Position numbers and translations under genes: made by a program | Shown: in pieces, positions 30,457 through 39,170 of the stretch | Layout: each line of letters begins with the position of its first letter | How positions within the stretch are numbered: the first letter of the stretch is position 1 | Notes under the pieces: generated by a model | Seen by the model: the letters and a program-made list of their open reading frames with translations, nothing else | What the model was told of the DNA's origin: nothing | The model's database searches: none | Assembly (NCBI GenBank): GCA_964371355.1 | Contig: CAYJMG010000003.1 | Span: forward strand, 1 to 64,000 | DNA from: JACRBR01 sp964371355 | GTDB taxonomy: Bacteria > Chloroflexota > Dehalococcoidia > DSTF01 > JACRBR01 | Reading direction: 5' to 3' | Length of the DNA: 64,000 nt

Positions 30457-31587
30457 GTGAACGCAACATCCATCCCGGCCGGACCCGACCAGGTCAACGA
30501 CGCCTGGCTCACCGCCGCCCTGCGCGCCAGCGCCGGGATCGGCGAAGCGAGAGTCCTCGCGCACACAACCGAACTCCTCGAGCTGCAGGGCGCCGCCGCC
30601 GTCGTCGCACGCCTGACACTCCAGTACGACCACGACGACCCCGGAGCACCCGCCTCGCTGATCGCGAAGTTTGCCACGTCGTACGAGCCCATCAGGGCCC
30701 TCATGAGCCAAATCGGCGGCTACGCGCGCGAGGTCGAGTTCTACCGGCTCTTCGGCGCTGATCCGGGCATCCCCATCCCGCGTTGCTATCACGCCGAGAT
30801 CGACCCGGCGACGGGCGTGTTCGCCCTGCTGCTGGAAGATATGAGCGACGCGCGCCCCCTCGATGGCACGCTGCTGTCCGAGGACGACATCGAACTCGCG
30901 GTCCGGCACCTGGCGCCGTTCCACGCGAAGTGGTGGGCACATCCGCGGCTCTCGGCGCTCGAGTTCCTGCATGCGCCCGGAAGCGCCACCGACGCCGCGT
31001 TCATGGCCCAGGGACGAGCGGCGCTCGCCATGTCACTGCCACAGGCGAAGGAGCGTTTCGGCGCCGCCATCCCGGCCGTTGTCCTCGCGCTCGCCGAACA
31101 CATGCTCGACAACTGGCAGAGCCTGATGGGCATGCGGCGCGACATCGCCGGCGATACGCTCACGCTCGTCCACGGCGACTTTCACCCGGGCCAGATCTTC
31201 TTCCCATCGGGCAGCGGCGGGCGTTTCGCCGTCTTCGACTGGCAGACCGTCAGCGCGGGGAACGGCGGCGACGACCTCGCCCGCATCATGACCACGAGCC
31301 TGCCGCCGGACGTACAGGCTCGTTGCGACCGGCGGCTCGTCGAGCTGTACCACGGCCTGCTGCTGGAGAACGGCGTGCGGGACTACGACCTCCAGCGGTG
31401 CTACGACTCGTACCGGCAGGGGCTCGTGACCACGGCGATCGTGAACGTCATCGCCAGCGTCAGCATCGACCCCGCACGCATCGACGACTACGTCGCCCTC
31501 ACCGGCATCCAGCTCGCGGAGGCGATGTTCGGCTGGGTCGGCGCCGCCCTCGAAGCCCACGGCGCCGCCGAACTCATGACGATCTAG
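30457..31587 (+). CDS. Phosphotransferase of the APH/ecdysteroid-kinase-like family
   Basis: The GTG-initiated form gives 376 residues. Kinase-fold markers are the N-lobe LIAKFATSYEPIRALMSQIG, EVEFYRLFGADPGIPIPRCY, the Brenner motif LVHGDFHPGQIFF (about residue 232) and VFDWQTVSAGNGGDDLARI. It resembles the EcKL/CHK-kinase-like branch, which phosphorylates small hydroxylated metabolites. The frame stays open upstream to 30235, but that stretch has shadow-like composition, so a start at GTG 30457 is preferred without a strong ribosome binding site. Confidence 0.82.
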   Translation: MNATSIPAGPDQVNDAWLTAALRASAGIGEARVLAHTTELLELQGAAAVVARLTLQYDHDDPGAPASLIAKFATSYEPIRALMSQIGGYAREVEFYRLFGADPGIPIPRCYHAEIDPATGVFALLLEDMSDARPLDGTLLSEDDIELAVRHLAPFHAKWWAHPRLSALEFLHAPGSATDAAFMAQGRAALAMSLPQAKERFGAAIPAVVLALAEHMLDNWQSLMGMRRDIAGDTLTLVHGDFHPGQIFFPSGSGGRFAVFDWQTVSAGNGGDDLARIMTTSLPPDVQARCDRRLVELYHGLLLENGVRDYDLQRCYDSYRQGLVTTAIVNVIASVSIDPARIDDYVALTGIQLAEAMFGWVGAALEAHGAAELMTI

Positions 31588-31615
31588 CCCCACCATATCG
31601 CCGAGTATCCGAAGC

Positions 31616-31990
31616 TTAGTCCCCGGAGGCCGCCAGCCATTCGGCGAGCGCGGCGCCGTCAGGCGCGAAGAAGATGCTTCGTCCGCGGTTACACTCCACC
31701 ACGAAGTCCCGCAGTGCGTCGCTCGCCGCGACGTAGGCCGAAATGTCACCGACCACGGCGAACTTCACCCGGTAGTTCGCCGCCTTCTGCAGCACCTCGC
31801 CCGCCAGCCCCGACCGCAACTCGAAGAACGATGCGTCCAGCCTGCTCGCGGGCACCGCGATCATCGTCGCCCGATGCGCCATCGCCTCGCCGATCATGTC
31901 CGTCGCGCCCCGCGCATCCCGCACCACATCGCCGTCCTCGCCCAGCACCAGGCACCGCTCCCCACCGATCTCCAGCACCTCATCCGTCAT
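31616..31990 (-). CDS. DUF4180-family protein
   Basis: The 124-residue protein has the DUF4180 pattern: DEVLEIGGERCLVLGEDGDV at the start, then DASFFELRSGLAGEVLQKAA and YRVKFAVVGDIS, and the RDFVVECNRGRSIFF-like end. Function is unknown; the family is often found near regulators. ATG 31990 has GGAGG five bases upstream, better than the TTG at 32002. Confidence 0.85.
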   Translation of the reverse strand: MTDEVLEIGGERCLVLGEDGDVVRDARGATDMIGEAMAHRATMIAVPASRLDASFFELRSGLAGEVLQKAANYRVKFAVVGDISAYVAASDALRDFVVECNRGRSIFFAPDGAALAEWLAASGD

Positions 31991-32054
31991 CGCATCCTCC
32001 AACGCCCATCAGCAATCCAGGCGCCACTGGCTACAACGATCAACCACAGACGGT

Positions 32055-32097
32055 CTCACATCCCACCTTCTCACATCCCACCTCTCACATATCACCC
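32055..32097. repeat. Heptad tandem repeat tract
   Basis: Seven-base units GTCTCAC, ATCCCAC, TTCTCAC, ATCCCAC, CTCTCAC, ATATCAC follow one another with one extra base. They match the array downstream of secA (9197-9238). The last unit runs into the 3' end of the methyltransferase gene. Confidence 0.7.
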
Positions 32098-33162
32098 CAC
32101 CAGCCGGTACACGTTGAAGAATCCCGCGTCCAGCGGCAGTACCTGCACGTCGGCGAACCCCGCCTCGCGCGCGTACGCACGCAGCGTGCCGGGACGCAGC
32201 ACCGTCCCCGTCGCCGCGGACGGCCGCTCCGCCATCCCGGCCGGCAGGCAGTGCAGGATGCTCCAGCCGTACATCAACCGCTCGATCTCCTCCGCCGGCG
32301 CCGTGAACTCCTCGCCCACGTGCTCGTCCACCACCATGACGCCCGCGCCCGGCGCCGCCAGGCCGCGCATCACGCGCAGAGCCTCGACAGGCCGCGACAT
32401 GTCGTGGATGGTCTCGAACGCCGCCACCAGGTCGTACTGCCCCGCCAGGGCCGCGTCCCCCGCATCGCGCAGTTGCACCCGCACACGGTCGCCGACGCCG
32501 GCCTCGTCTACGTTGCGCCGCGCCAGATCGACCGACGCCGGATCCAGGTCGAACGCATCGACCTGGACGCCCGGATACGCCCGCGCGATCCCGATTGCCG
32601 ACCACGCGGCGCCGCACCCCAGGTCTGCCACCCGCGCGCCCGGTCGCGACAACCGCTCGTGGACATCCGGCATCGCCGGGATCCACTCCTGGGGCAACTG
32701 CTGCAGGAACACCGGGCGGTTGATCTCTCCCTGACCCTCCCGCAAGTCCACGCCGTAGTCCGCGTACGCCACGCCGCCGCCCGTCCGGTACGCCTCGAGC
32801 ACCGAGGGCAGCGGGCTCACCGCCCCCACGAACAACCGCACGATCGGCCCGACGTAGCTCAGGCTCTCGCGGTCCAGTAGCACCTCCGCGTGACCAGCCG
32901 GCAGCGTGAACCTTCGCGCCACCGCGTCGCCGCCGTCCTCCTGGACACGCAGAATGCCCGACGCCGCCTGGTGCTCGAGCCACTCCCGCGCATACCGCTC
33001 GTGGCAGCCAGCCGCGGCAGCCAGCTCGCGAGCCGTCATCGGCTCCGCCGCCAGCGCCCGGTAGAACCCCAGCCGGTCACCCAGGTAGGTGCTGAACACG
33101 TCCATCGCCGTCGTCACCGACGACACAATGCGCTCCGCAAACGCGTCCCTTTCGTCGCTCAT
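32092..33162 (-). CDS. Winged-helix class I SAM-dependent methyltransferase (paralogue)
   Basis: The 356-residue protein repeats the architecture of the 27717 gene: winged helix (LGFYRALAAEPMTARELAAA then AGCHERYAREWLEHQAA) and methyltransferase domain with RVADLGCGAAWSAIGIARAY (about residue 175), VDAFDLDPAS and AAFETIHDMSRPVEALR. AAAGGAG six bases before ATG 33162 fixes the start and removes a long upstream open frame that runs through the 35-base repeat array. Substrate unknown. Confidence 0.9.
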   Translation of the reverse strand: MSDERDAFAERIVSSVTTAMDVFSTYLGDRLGFYRALAAEPMTARELAAAAGCHERYAREWLEHQAASGILRVQEDGGDAVARRFTLPAGHAEVLLDRESLSYVGPIVRLFVGAVSPLPSVLEAYRTGGGVAYADYGVDLREGQGEINRPVFLQQLPQEWIPAMPDVHERLSRPGARVADLGCGAAWSAIGIARAYPGVQVDAFDLDPASVDLARRNVDEAGVGDRVRVQLRDAGDAALAGQYDLVAAFETIHDMSRPVEALRVMRGLAAPGAGVMVVDEHVGEEFTAPAEEIERLMYGWSILHCLPAGMAERPSAATGTVLRPGTLRAYAREAGFADVQVLPLDAGFFNVYRLVG

Positions 33163-33541
33163 CCTTCGCTCCTTTCGATTGACTCGCCCACTGAGTGATA
33201 ACCCGGCCTCACGGGAGGGGGCGCAGACCCGCCAGGGGCAAAACAAGAATTTCGCCGAAAGTGACATGGGCCGCTTGGAGATCGTGCCCCACATCGCACA
33301 CGATCGCCAGCAGAGGCCGGCGCCCCATCGGCCGAGACGGCGGCGGCCGTCGGTCGGAAGCCCCGATCGGTGACGGCCGTCGAGCCGAGGAGGGTTCGAT
33401 CCACCATGCGCACCACCCGTTTCCGCGCACCTGAGCTTCTCGAAACGACTATCACGGGAATCGGCCCCGGGCGTCCAGTGGCACGCCCTCGCGCTCGGCC
33501 CGCCGCGCGACTCCTTCCCGCCGGGCAATTGCACCATCCGG
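33163..33541. other. Non-coding stretch between methyltransferase gene and repeat array
   Basis: No convincing gene is found here. All six frames with length have shadow-like Arg/Pro/Ala composition. A GGTTCGATCC string near 33390 briefly resembles a tRNA T-arm but no cloverleaf can be drawn. Confidence 0.4.
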
Positions 33542-33701
33542 AGGCATTTCTGCCGAGCAATGTCCGTCCCTCCCGCAGGCGTTTCTGCCGAGCAATGTCC
33601 GTCCCTCCCGGGCGTTTCTGCCGAGCAATGTCCGTCCCTCCCGGAGGCGTTTCTGCCGAGCACCTGTCCGTCCGTCCCGCTTCGTTTCCGCCAAGCAATT
33701 T
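33542..33701. repeat. 35-base direct tandem repeat array
   Basis: Four near-identical units of 34-36 bases occur head to tail at 33542-33576, 33577-33610, 33611-33644 and 33645-33680, followed by a degenerate fifth (33681-33701). Each contains TTTCTGCCGAGCA, and most end CCGTCCCTCCCG. There are no spacers, so it is not a CRISPR array. The complementary core TTGCTCGGCAG recurs at 51571-51581. Confidence 0.85.
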
Positions 33702-33771
33702 AAGCGCGCCGCGAACGAGAGGATCGCGCCCGCGTGCTTTTCATACCGGGTCGACCTGGCAGCATGCTGCC

Positions 33772-33800
33772 TTGACAAAAGGTCCGAATGTACTCTTTGT
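33772..33800 (+). promoter_or_regulatory. Candidate promoter of the amidase gene
   Basis: A perfect TTGACA (33772-33777) is followed after 17 bases by CTTTGT (33795-33800), a weak -10. It lies about 30 bases before the amidase start. Confidence 0.35.
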
Positions 33801-33828
33801 CCTACTGCTCATCACTCGTAGGATTGGG

Positions 33829-35226
33829 ATGATGGATCGCGACCTCTGGAAGCTGGACGCTTCCGACCAGGCAGACCTCATCCGCTCGGGCGCCGTTGCG
33901 CCATCGGAGCTGCTGGAGAGCGCCATCGAGCGCGTCGAGCGGCTCAACCCGGCGCTCAACGCCGTCATCACGCCCCTCTACGGCCTCGCACGGGAGCCGC
34001 TCAGGACCCTGGACCCGGAAGCCCCGTTCGCCGGCGTACCCCTCCTCCTGAAGGACGCGTCGATCGAGGTCGAGGGCACGCCCCACTTCATCGGCACCCG
34101 CGTCCTCCGCGACATCGGATATCGCTCGCGCCGGACGACCGAGTTCGCACATCGCCTCCGCCGCGCAGGGTTCGTATTCTTCGGCAAGACCAACTGCGCC
34201 GAGCTCTCAGCGGGTATCACGACCGAGCCCGCTGCGTTCGGCCCGACACGCAACCCCTGGGACCTCACACGCACGCCAGGCGGATCCAGCGGAGGCTCGG
34301 CGGCGGCCGTCGCGTCGGGCATGGCGGCCATCGCACACGGCGGTGACGCGACCGGCTCCCTGCGGTACCCGGCCGCGTGCTGTGGTGTCGCGACGCTCAA
34401 ACCGTCGCGCGGCCGCGTCCCCTGCGAGACCCCGGCCGGCCAGCCCGACGGCCTCGGGGTGTGGGCGGAGTTCGTCCTCGCGCGAAGCATTCGCGATCTC
34501 GCCGGCGTCTTCGCCGCGGTCGCCGATCCGTGGCCGGCCACGACCCCTGTCGTCGCGTCCCGCCCGTGCGCGCTCCGCGTCGGCCTTATGACCCGCGACC
34601 TCATCGCGGGCATGGAAGTGGACACGGCATGCGCCCAGGCAGTCGCCGTCGCCGGCCGCCTGCTCGCGGAAGCAGGCCACAATGTCGAAGCGGCACATCC
34701 CTCCGCGCTCGTCGGCTGGGCGGGCCGCGTCTGGAATGCATCCCGGATCATCGCACCGCCCGCCCGCGCCGCGCAGGTGCACTGGCTGGAACAGGCGGCG
34801 GGCAGAGCGCTGCGCGACGGTGACCTGGACCAGGAGCACCTGCTGAGCGTACGCATGGCCGCCGGCATCACGCCCGGCCAGGAGGCAGCGGCGGCGGACA
34901 CGATGCGCCGCGAAGCATCGGCGATCCTCGAGTGGTGGCAGGACTACGACATCCTCGTGACGCCCGTCACCCGTCAGCCCGCGTGGCCTCTGGGCCAGGC
35001 CGGCGGGGCCACCGATGCCGGGATGTTCCCCGTGCCGTTCAGCTTCACCGGCCAGCCCGCCATGTCGTTGCCGCTGCACTGGCCCGACACAGGCTTGCCC
35101 GCCGCTGTCCAGCTCGTCGGCCCGCTCGGTGGCGATGAGTTGCTGCTGAAGGTCGCGGCCCAGCTTGAAGAGGCGGCGCCGTGGTCCAGCCGCTGGCCCC
35201 CGATAGCCGATGAGGCCGGTCCTTAA
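33829..35226 (+). CDS. Amidase signature-family hydrolase
   Basis: The 465-residue enzyme belongs to the amidase signature family (Ser-cisSer-Lys triad). Lys is seen in GVPLLLKDAS (about residue 75); the Gly/Ser-rich signature is TPGGSSGGSAAAVASGMAAI (about 149-168), followed by HGGDATGSLRYPAACCG, which contains the catalytic serine loop in a variant form (usually GxDTGGSIRxPA). Substrate could be an amide, carbamate or aminoacyl ester. The open frame continues 153 codons upstream through the tandem repeats; I start at ATG 33829 where AGGA lies upstream and family similarity begins. Confidence 0.9.
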   Translation: MMDRDLWKLDASDQADLIRSGAVAPSELLESAIERVERLNPALNAVITPLYGLAREPLRTLDPEAPFAGVPLLLKDASIEVEGTPHFIGTRVLRDIGYRSRRTTEFAHRLRRAGFVFFGKTNCAELSAGITTEPAAFGPTRNPWDLTRTPGGSSGGSAAAVASGMAAIAHGGDATGSLRYPAACCGVATLKPSRGRVPCETPAGQPDGLGVWAEFVLARSIRDLAGVFAAVADPWPATTPVVASRPCALRVGLMTRDLIAGMEVDTACAQAVAVAGRLLAEAGHNVEAAHPSALVGWAGRVWNASRIIAPPARAAQVHWLEQAAGRALRDGDLDQEHLLSVRMAAGITPGQEAAAADTMRREASAILEWWQDYDILVTPVTRQPAWPLGQAGGATDAGMFPVPFSFTGQPAMSLPLHWPDTGLPAAVQLVGPLGGDELLLKVAAQLEEAAPWSSRWPPIADEAGP

Positions 35227-35229
35227 GAC

Positions 35230-36501
35230 TCAGGACGCGGAGATATGCGTGAGCCCGCCCATGTAGCGCCGCAGGATCTCCGGGATCTCGATCGAGCCGT
35301 CGGGCTGCTGGTAGTTCTCGATGAGCGCGATCATCGTGCGCGGGAGGGCGAGACCGCTGCCGTTCAGTGTGTGCGGGTGCTCCGGCTTTGCGTTCGGGGC
35401 GCGGCGGAAGCGGATGTTCGCCCGGCGCGCCTGAAAGTCGGTACAGTTGCTCACCGACGACACCTCCAACCACTCCTGCACACCGGGCGCCCAGACCTCG
35501 ACGTCGTACGTCCGCGCCGCGTTGAAGCCCAGGTCGGCCGTGCACAGGCTCACGACGCGGTACCGGAACCCCAGCTCGCGGCAGACGTCCAGCGCGTCCT
35601 CGAGCATCGACTGCAGTTCGGCGTCCGACTTCTCGGGCACGCAGAACTTGTACATCTCGACCTTGTCGAACTGGTGCCCGCGCTTGATCCCGCGCACATC
35701 TCGTCCTGCGCTCATCTTCTCACGCCGAAAGCACGGTGTGTACGCGACGTAGTGCAAGGGAAGCTGCTCTGCCTCCAGGATCTCGCCACCATGCATGTTC
35801 GTCAGCGGTACTTCCGCCGTCGGCACGAACCAGTAGTCCTCTTCTGCGTCGTGGTACAGGTTGTCGCGAAACTTCGGCAGCTGGCCGCTGTGCCACATCG
35901 TCTCTTCCTTCACCATCGCCGGCAGGTACTGCTCACAGTACCCGTGCCGGTCGACGTGCAGGTCGAGCATGAACTGGATGAGCGCGCGCTGCAGCCGCGC
36001 CCCCGCGCCCGTCAGCACATAGAAACGGCTCCCGGAAAGCCGCACGCCGCGCTCGAAGTCGATGATGCCCAGCGCTTCGCCAAGCTCGTAGTGCGGCTTG
36101 CGCCACTCGTCCCGGTACTCCTCGCCGTGCTGCTGCACGACGGTGTTATCGTGCTCGCTCTCGCCGTACGGCGTGCCCGCGTCCGGGATGTTGGGGATCT
36201 CGAGCAGGAGCGCCTGCAGGCGATCGTCTACCTCGCGGAGCCGCGGCTCCAGATCGTCCAGACGGCTCGAGACGCCCTTCATCGCGTCGATCATCGCCTG
36301 CCGCTCAGCCGGCTCCTTCGCCGCTCCGATCTTTTTGCTGGCGGCGTTCTGCTCCATCCGCAGCGCCTCGGTCTCGCCCAGCAGGCGGCGGCGCTCTTCG
36401 TCAAGGGCCAGCACCTCGTCGATCGGGCCCTCGGCATGGCGGTCGGCCAGCGCCTTCCGGACGGCGTCAGCGTGCTCCCGTACAAACTGCAGGTTCAGCA
36501 T
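35230..36501 (-). CDS. serS: Seryl-tRNA synthetase
   Basis: The 423-residue class II enzyme charges tRNA-Ser (and tRNA-Sec if present). The N-terminal long coiled coil that grips the tRNA extra arm spans about residues 25-105 (ALDEERRRLLGETEALRMEQ). Motif 2 is seen around CFRREKMSAGRDVRGIKRGH then QFDKVE, and motif 3 as LNGSGLALPRTMIALIENYQ. Length equals the family norm. It converges with the amidase gene three bases away. Confidence 0.97.
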   Translation of the reverse strand: MLNLQFVREHADAVRKALADRHAEGPIDEVLALDEERRRLLGETEALRMEQNAASKKIGAAKEPAERQAMIDAMKGVSSRLDDLEPRLREVDDRLQALLLEIPNIPDAGTPYGESEHDNTVVQQHGEEYRDEWRKPHYELGEALGIIDFERGVRLSGSRFYVLTGAGARLQRALIQFMLDLHVDRHGYCEQYLPAMVKEETMWHSGQLPKFRDNLYHDAEEDYWFVPTAEVPLTNMHGGEILEAEQLPLHYVAYTPCFRREKMSAGRDVRGIKRGHQFDKVEMYKFCVPEKSDAELQSMLEDALDVCRELGFRYRVVSLCTADLGFNAARTYDVEVWAPGVQEWLEVSSVSNCTDFQARRANIRFRRAPNAKPEHPHTLNGSGLALPRTMIALIENYQQPDGSIEIPEILRRYMGGLTHISAS

Positions 36502-36628
36502 GGGCGCAGCGTATAAGGCCGCAGTTCTAGGTTCTAGCAGCGTTAACACTTTGTTACGGGCGTCACAATGTTCGTCACCAGCGCCAGGCCCAGATTCAAA
36601 TGGCAGGTTCCAGGCCTCGGGCGGCAGG

Positions 36629-36674
36629 TTGCGTCGGCCATATGTAAAGAGCTATATATAAATGTCGATATATC
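36629..36674 (+). promoter_or_regulatory. AT-rich promoter/operator of the padR operon
   Basis: In otherwise GC-rich DNA, 36640-36674 is a strongly AT-rich island with TATATATA, an ATGT repeated twice and the palindrome GATATATC. TTGCGT (36629-36634) and TATATA (36653-36658) with an 18-base spacer form a candidate promoter. The ATGT elements recall PadR operators (ATGT-N8-ACAT), but the canonical spacing is not present. Confidence 0.5.
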
Positions 36675-36713
36675 AGCGGGCTGCAACGCCCGATCGGCAG
36701 CAGGAGTACGGCC

Positions 36714-36899
36714 ATGGACTTCACCAACCTCGCGGGAATCGAGTTCGTCCGCGCCATCGAGGCGCAGCGGGAATACGACCGGAGCCAGAAGAAGTGGCTG
36801 CTCGAATGGCGGGACCTCCAGCGCGCCGAGCAGGAACCCGCGCCACCGGTGCCCCTGCCTGCGCGCCCGGCGGAGGTTACCCGTCGCAAAGTAGCCTGA
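36714..36899 (+). CDS. Small protein of unknown function (61 aa)
   Basis: The product is a charged, probably helical 61-residue protein with GIEFVRAIEAQREYDRSQKK and a Pro-rich tail. AGGAG eight bases before ATG 36714 supports translation. No family is recognised. It is the first gene after the AT-rich promoter and precedes a second orphan and a PadR regulator on the same strand. Confidence 0.6.
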   Translation: MDFTNLAGIEFVRAIEAQREYDRSQKKWLLEWRDLQRAEQEPAPPVPLPARPAEVTRRKVA

Positions 36900-36952
36900 T
36901 CGCCCGGAATCCAGCGGCGACCCTGGCGGGCGCCGACTGAAAGGACCGAACC

Positions 36953-37165
36953 ATGTTGGACGTTAGCGGGCTGTTCCATGAAGAGATAGCGGCGGCTGTA
37001 CAGATCGAGCGCGAGCTGGAGACGGAGGACTTGGTCCTGCTGAGCCAGTTGCGGCGGGCGATGCGGCCGGCCAGCCACCCCGGTGCCTCGCCGGCGCCGT
37101 CGATTCCGTACGTGGCGAAGCCGTCGCTGTTCAAGCCTGGCGCCACCATCGCCGCGGGCAGGTAG
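36953..37165 (+). CDS. Small protein of unknown function (70 aa)
   Basis: The 70-residue product starts with an acidic amphipathic stretch (LFHEEIAAAVQIERELETED) and has a Pro/Ala-rich second half. AAGGA seven bases upstream supports the start. No family is recognised and no signal peptide is present. Its stop lies eight bases before the PadR start, so the two are probably co-transcribed. Confidence 0.6.
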   Translation: MLDVSGLFHEEIAAAVQIERELETEDLVLLSQLRRAMRPASHPGASPAPSIPYVAKPSLFKPGATIAAGR

Positions 37166-37173
37166 AATCGGGC

Positions 37174-37782
37174 ATGTCGCTGAGGCACGCGCTGCTCGGC
37201 ATCCTCACCGTCCGTCCGATGACGGGGTACGAGCTGAAGCAGTTCTTCGATAGCTCCGTCCAGCACTTCTGGAACGCGGAGTTGAGTCAAATCTACCCGA
37301 CGCTCAAGTCGCTCGAAGAACAGGCGTGGGTCGACAAGCACGTTGAAGTGCAGGAGAGCCGGCCCAACAAGAAGATCTACGAGATCACAGACACCGGTCG
37401 CGAGGAGTTCGCGCGGTGGGTGCGCAACCCGCAGCCACCCGCGGACCTTCGCGACCCGTTTCTAATCAAGGTGTTCTTCGGCACGGAGCTTCCGGTCGAG
37501 GACATGCTCGTCATCCTCCGCAGACAGATGGAGGAGCAACAGAAGGTTCTCGGCTTCTCTGAGACGGTGTTGCGCGAGCGCATCCGTGAGGGCGTCCACT
37601 CGCTGCATTCCACCCGCCACGGGCTGTTCTGGACGTTGACACTGGAGCTGGCGAACGCGTATCGCCGTGCTTACATCGACTGGTGCGGCCGGTCGATGCG
37701 AATGCTGGAAGAGAGCATGCTGGGCGAGCCGGCTGTTACGAAGATGGAGCGCGACCTTGACGGCGAGTCGCGGGCCGGTTAG
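37174..37782 (+). CDS. PadR-family transcriptional regulator
   Basis: The 202-residue protein has the PadR winged helix at the N-terminus (ALLGILTVRPMTGYELKQFF then ELSQIYPTLKSLEEQAWVDK, and the wing KKIYEITDTGREEF) and a C-terminal helical dimerisation domain (about residues 90-190). Subfamily-1 PadR proteins respond to phenolics or drugs and usually repress their own operon. Here the likely partners are the two orphan small genes upstream. It overlaps the convergent GNAT gene by four bases. Confidence 0.92.
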   Translation: MSLRHALLGILTVRPMTGYELKQFFDSSVQHFWNAELSQIYPTLKSLEEQAWVDKHVEVQESRPNKKIYEITDTGREEFARWVRNPQPPADLRDPFLIKVFFGTELPVEDMLVILRRQMEEQQKVLGFSETVLRERIREGVHSLHSTRHGLFWTLTLELANAYRRAYIDWCGRSMRMLEESMLGEPAVTKMERDLDGESRAG

Positions 37783-38576
37783 ACCCCCTCACGCGTCAGG
37801 CCGAATTGACGGCACAACGCCACGGGCCTCCAGCCCATAGCCGCGTACATGTTCTTCGGCGTGTCGCCGGGATCGGCGACGATGACGATCGGCCCGGCGC
37901 CGCGCGCCCTCGCATCAGCGACGCAGTGATGGATGAGGGCAGTCGCGATGCCGCGGCGCCTGTACTCCGGTAGGACGAAGAGGTCCTCGACTTGCCCGAC
38001 TCCGCCGACTCCCCCCCACGCGTTGAAAAAGCCACAGGGCACACCGTCCTGGAAGCCAAGGTAGTACCGGACCGGCGGACACTTCAGGCGATTTGTCGCC
38101 GCCAGCCCGTCGGGGGTCGCGGTGTCGTCCATATCCTGAGCGACCTTCGCTGCGTGTTCGCGCCAGTCCGCGCGCTTTAGCTGTACGTACGCATCCCACT
38201 CGGCTTCACTCGACACCTGCCGGATATCGCACGGTGCCGCCGCTCCTTTCGGATCTCCTTCCAGAAGCAGCACCAGCGCACCGCCCCTCTCCTGCGCATC
38301 TAGCGCCAGTCTCGCCTCGAAAGCGGCTGGCGTATCTGGATTCAACCGAAACGTGAGTTCGGATGCGTGCGCGTACTCCTTGTGAGCGCGGGCGAGCAAC
38401 CTCTCGATCTCCGCCGGGGAGGACGCGCGTACGTTATAGATGAAGTTGGCGTCGTGGATCGCCGGGAACCGCGGGTTGCGGACGAACACCGCGCCTTCTG
38501 CTTCGAATGCGGCGTGCCCCAGAGCGAGATTGCGCCAGTTCACCTCGAGTGCGCGCCGGACGAGGTCACGTTCCAT
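37779..38576 (-). CDS. GNAT-family N-acetyltransferase
   Basis: The 265-residue protein has a C-terminal GNAT domain with the acetyl-CoA-binding motif A VGQVEDLFVLPEYRRRGIAT (about residues 186-205) followed by ALIHHCVADARARGAGPIVI and NMYAAMGWRPV. The N-terminal 110 residues are a second, degenerate GNAT-like half. Substrate is unknown. ATG 38576 is preferred; the upstream extension to 38678 crosses a strong hairpin and has shadow composition. Confidence 0.85.
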   Translation of the reverse strand: MERDLVRRALEVNWRNLALGHAAFEAEGAVFVRNPRFPAIHDANFIYNVRASSPAEIERLLARAHKEYAHASELTFRLNPDTPAAFEARLALDAQERGGALVLLLEGDPKGAAAPCDIRQVSSEAEWDAYVQLKRADWREHAAKVAQDMDDTATPDGLAATNRLKCPPVRYYLGFQDGVPCGFFNAWGGVGGVGQVEDLFVLPEYRRRGIATALIHHCVADARARGAGPIVIVADPGDTPKNMYAAMGWRPVALCRQFGLTREGV

Positions 38577-38630
38577 CGGGCGCAGTGTACGGCAACACTT
38601 CTGCGCGAGCGGGCGCCGGCAAGGGAATGT

Positions 38631-38662
38631 GAAGAGCCTCCCGGGGTGAGGGGAGGCTCTTC
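38631..38662 (-). terminator. Hairpin terminator downstream of the SCP2-like gene
   Basis: A perfect 12-base-pair stem (GAAGAGCCTCCC with GGGAGGCTCTTC, eight-base loop) lies 27 bases beyond the stop of the gene at 38689. There is no long T-run in either direction. Confidence 0.6.
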
Positions 38663-38688
38663 GGGGTGCGGTGGGCATGAAAGCTAGA

Positions 38689-39132
38689 TCAGGCGGTTAC
38701 GGCCTCCGCCGCCGCGAACTTCGTATCGATTTTCGCGGCGGCGTTGAAGAAGTCCTGGATCGACTGGTTGAAGCGGTAGAAGGCGTCGCGGCGGTATCCA
38801 TCGTGCGAGCGCGCGAACCCTTCGGGCATGCTGAGATCGAGCGTGTTCAGGGTGTGCGAGAGGTCGGCTTTCCCGTTCTTCTTGATGCTCTCGAGCATCT
38901 CCTGCCACTTGTCGTAGGGCTGCTCGAGCCAGAAGTCCATGTCCCGCAGGTCGTTCTCGCCGGCCTCGCGGACGTTCGTGCACTCGAACGCCTCGAACGT
39001 CAGCTCGTAGATTTTACTGCCGACCTTCACACCGACGACGCTGTCGACCGTGCCGAGCGCCCGGAACTCGGGATCCTGGTTCACGATGTTCTTGATGGCG
39101 TCAAACCACTCGACGGACGGGAATACTGGCAT
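38689..39132 (-). CDS. SCP2-like sterol/lipid-binding protein
   Basis: The 147-residue protein starts MPVFPSVEWFDAIKNIVNQD and has VVGVKVGSKIYELTFEAFEC in the middle, the pattern of small stand-alone SCP2/alkyl-binding domains in Actinobacteria and Chloroflexota. It would bind a hydrophobic ligand in the cytoplasm. AGGAGG nine bases upstream supports ATG 39132. It follows the diiron protein by 38 bases, suggesting it presents the substrate of that enzyme. Family assignment is by pattern and moderate. Confidence 0.6.
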   Translation of the reverse strand: MPVFPSVEWFDAIKNIVNQDPEFRALGTVDSVVGVKVGSKIYELTFEAFECTNVREAGENDLRDMDFWLEQPYDKWQEMLESIKKNGKADLSHTLNTLDLSMPEGFARSHDGYRRDAFYRFNQSIQDFFNAAAKIDTKFAAAEAVTA

Positions 39133-39170
39133 GTCCTGTTCCTCCTGCGGGTGCTTCCCGCCTATTCGTC

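Noticed and set aside
33385..33420. tRNA-like T-arm string GGTTCGATCC.
   Set aside because: No acceptor, D or anticodon stems can be formed around it on either strand.
33542..33701. CRISPR array.
   Set aside because: The repeats are contiguous without spacers and no cas gene is present in the window.
33370..33828. N-terminal extension of the amidase and, on the other strand, of the methyltransferase.
   Set aside because: Both extensions only translate the tandem repeat array; good ribosome binding sites and family starts lie at 33829 and 33162.
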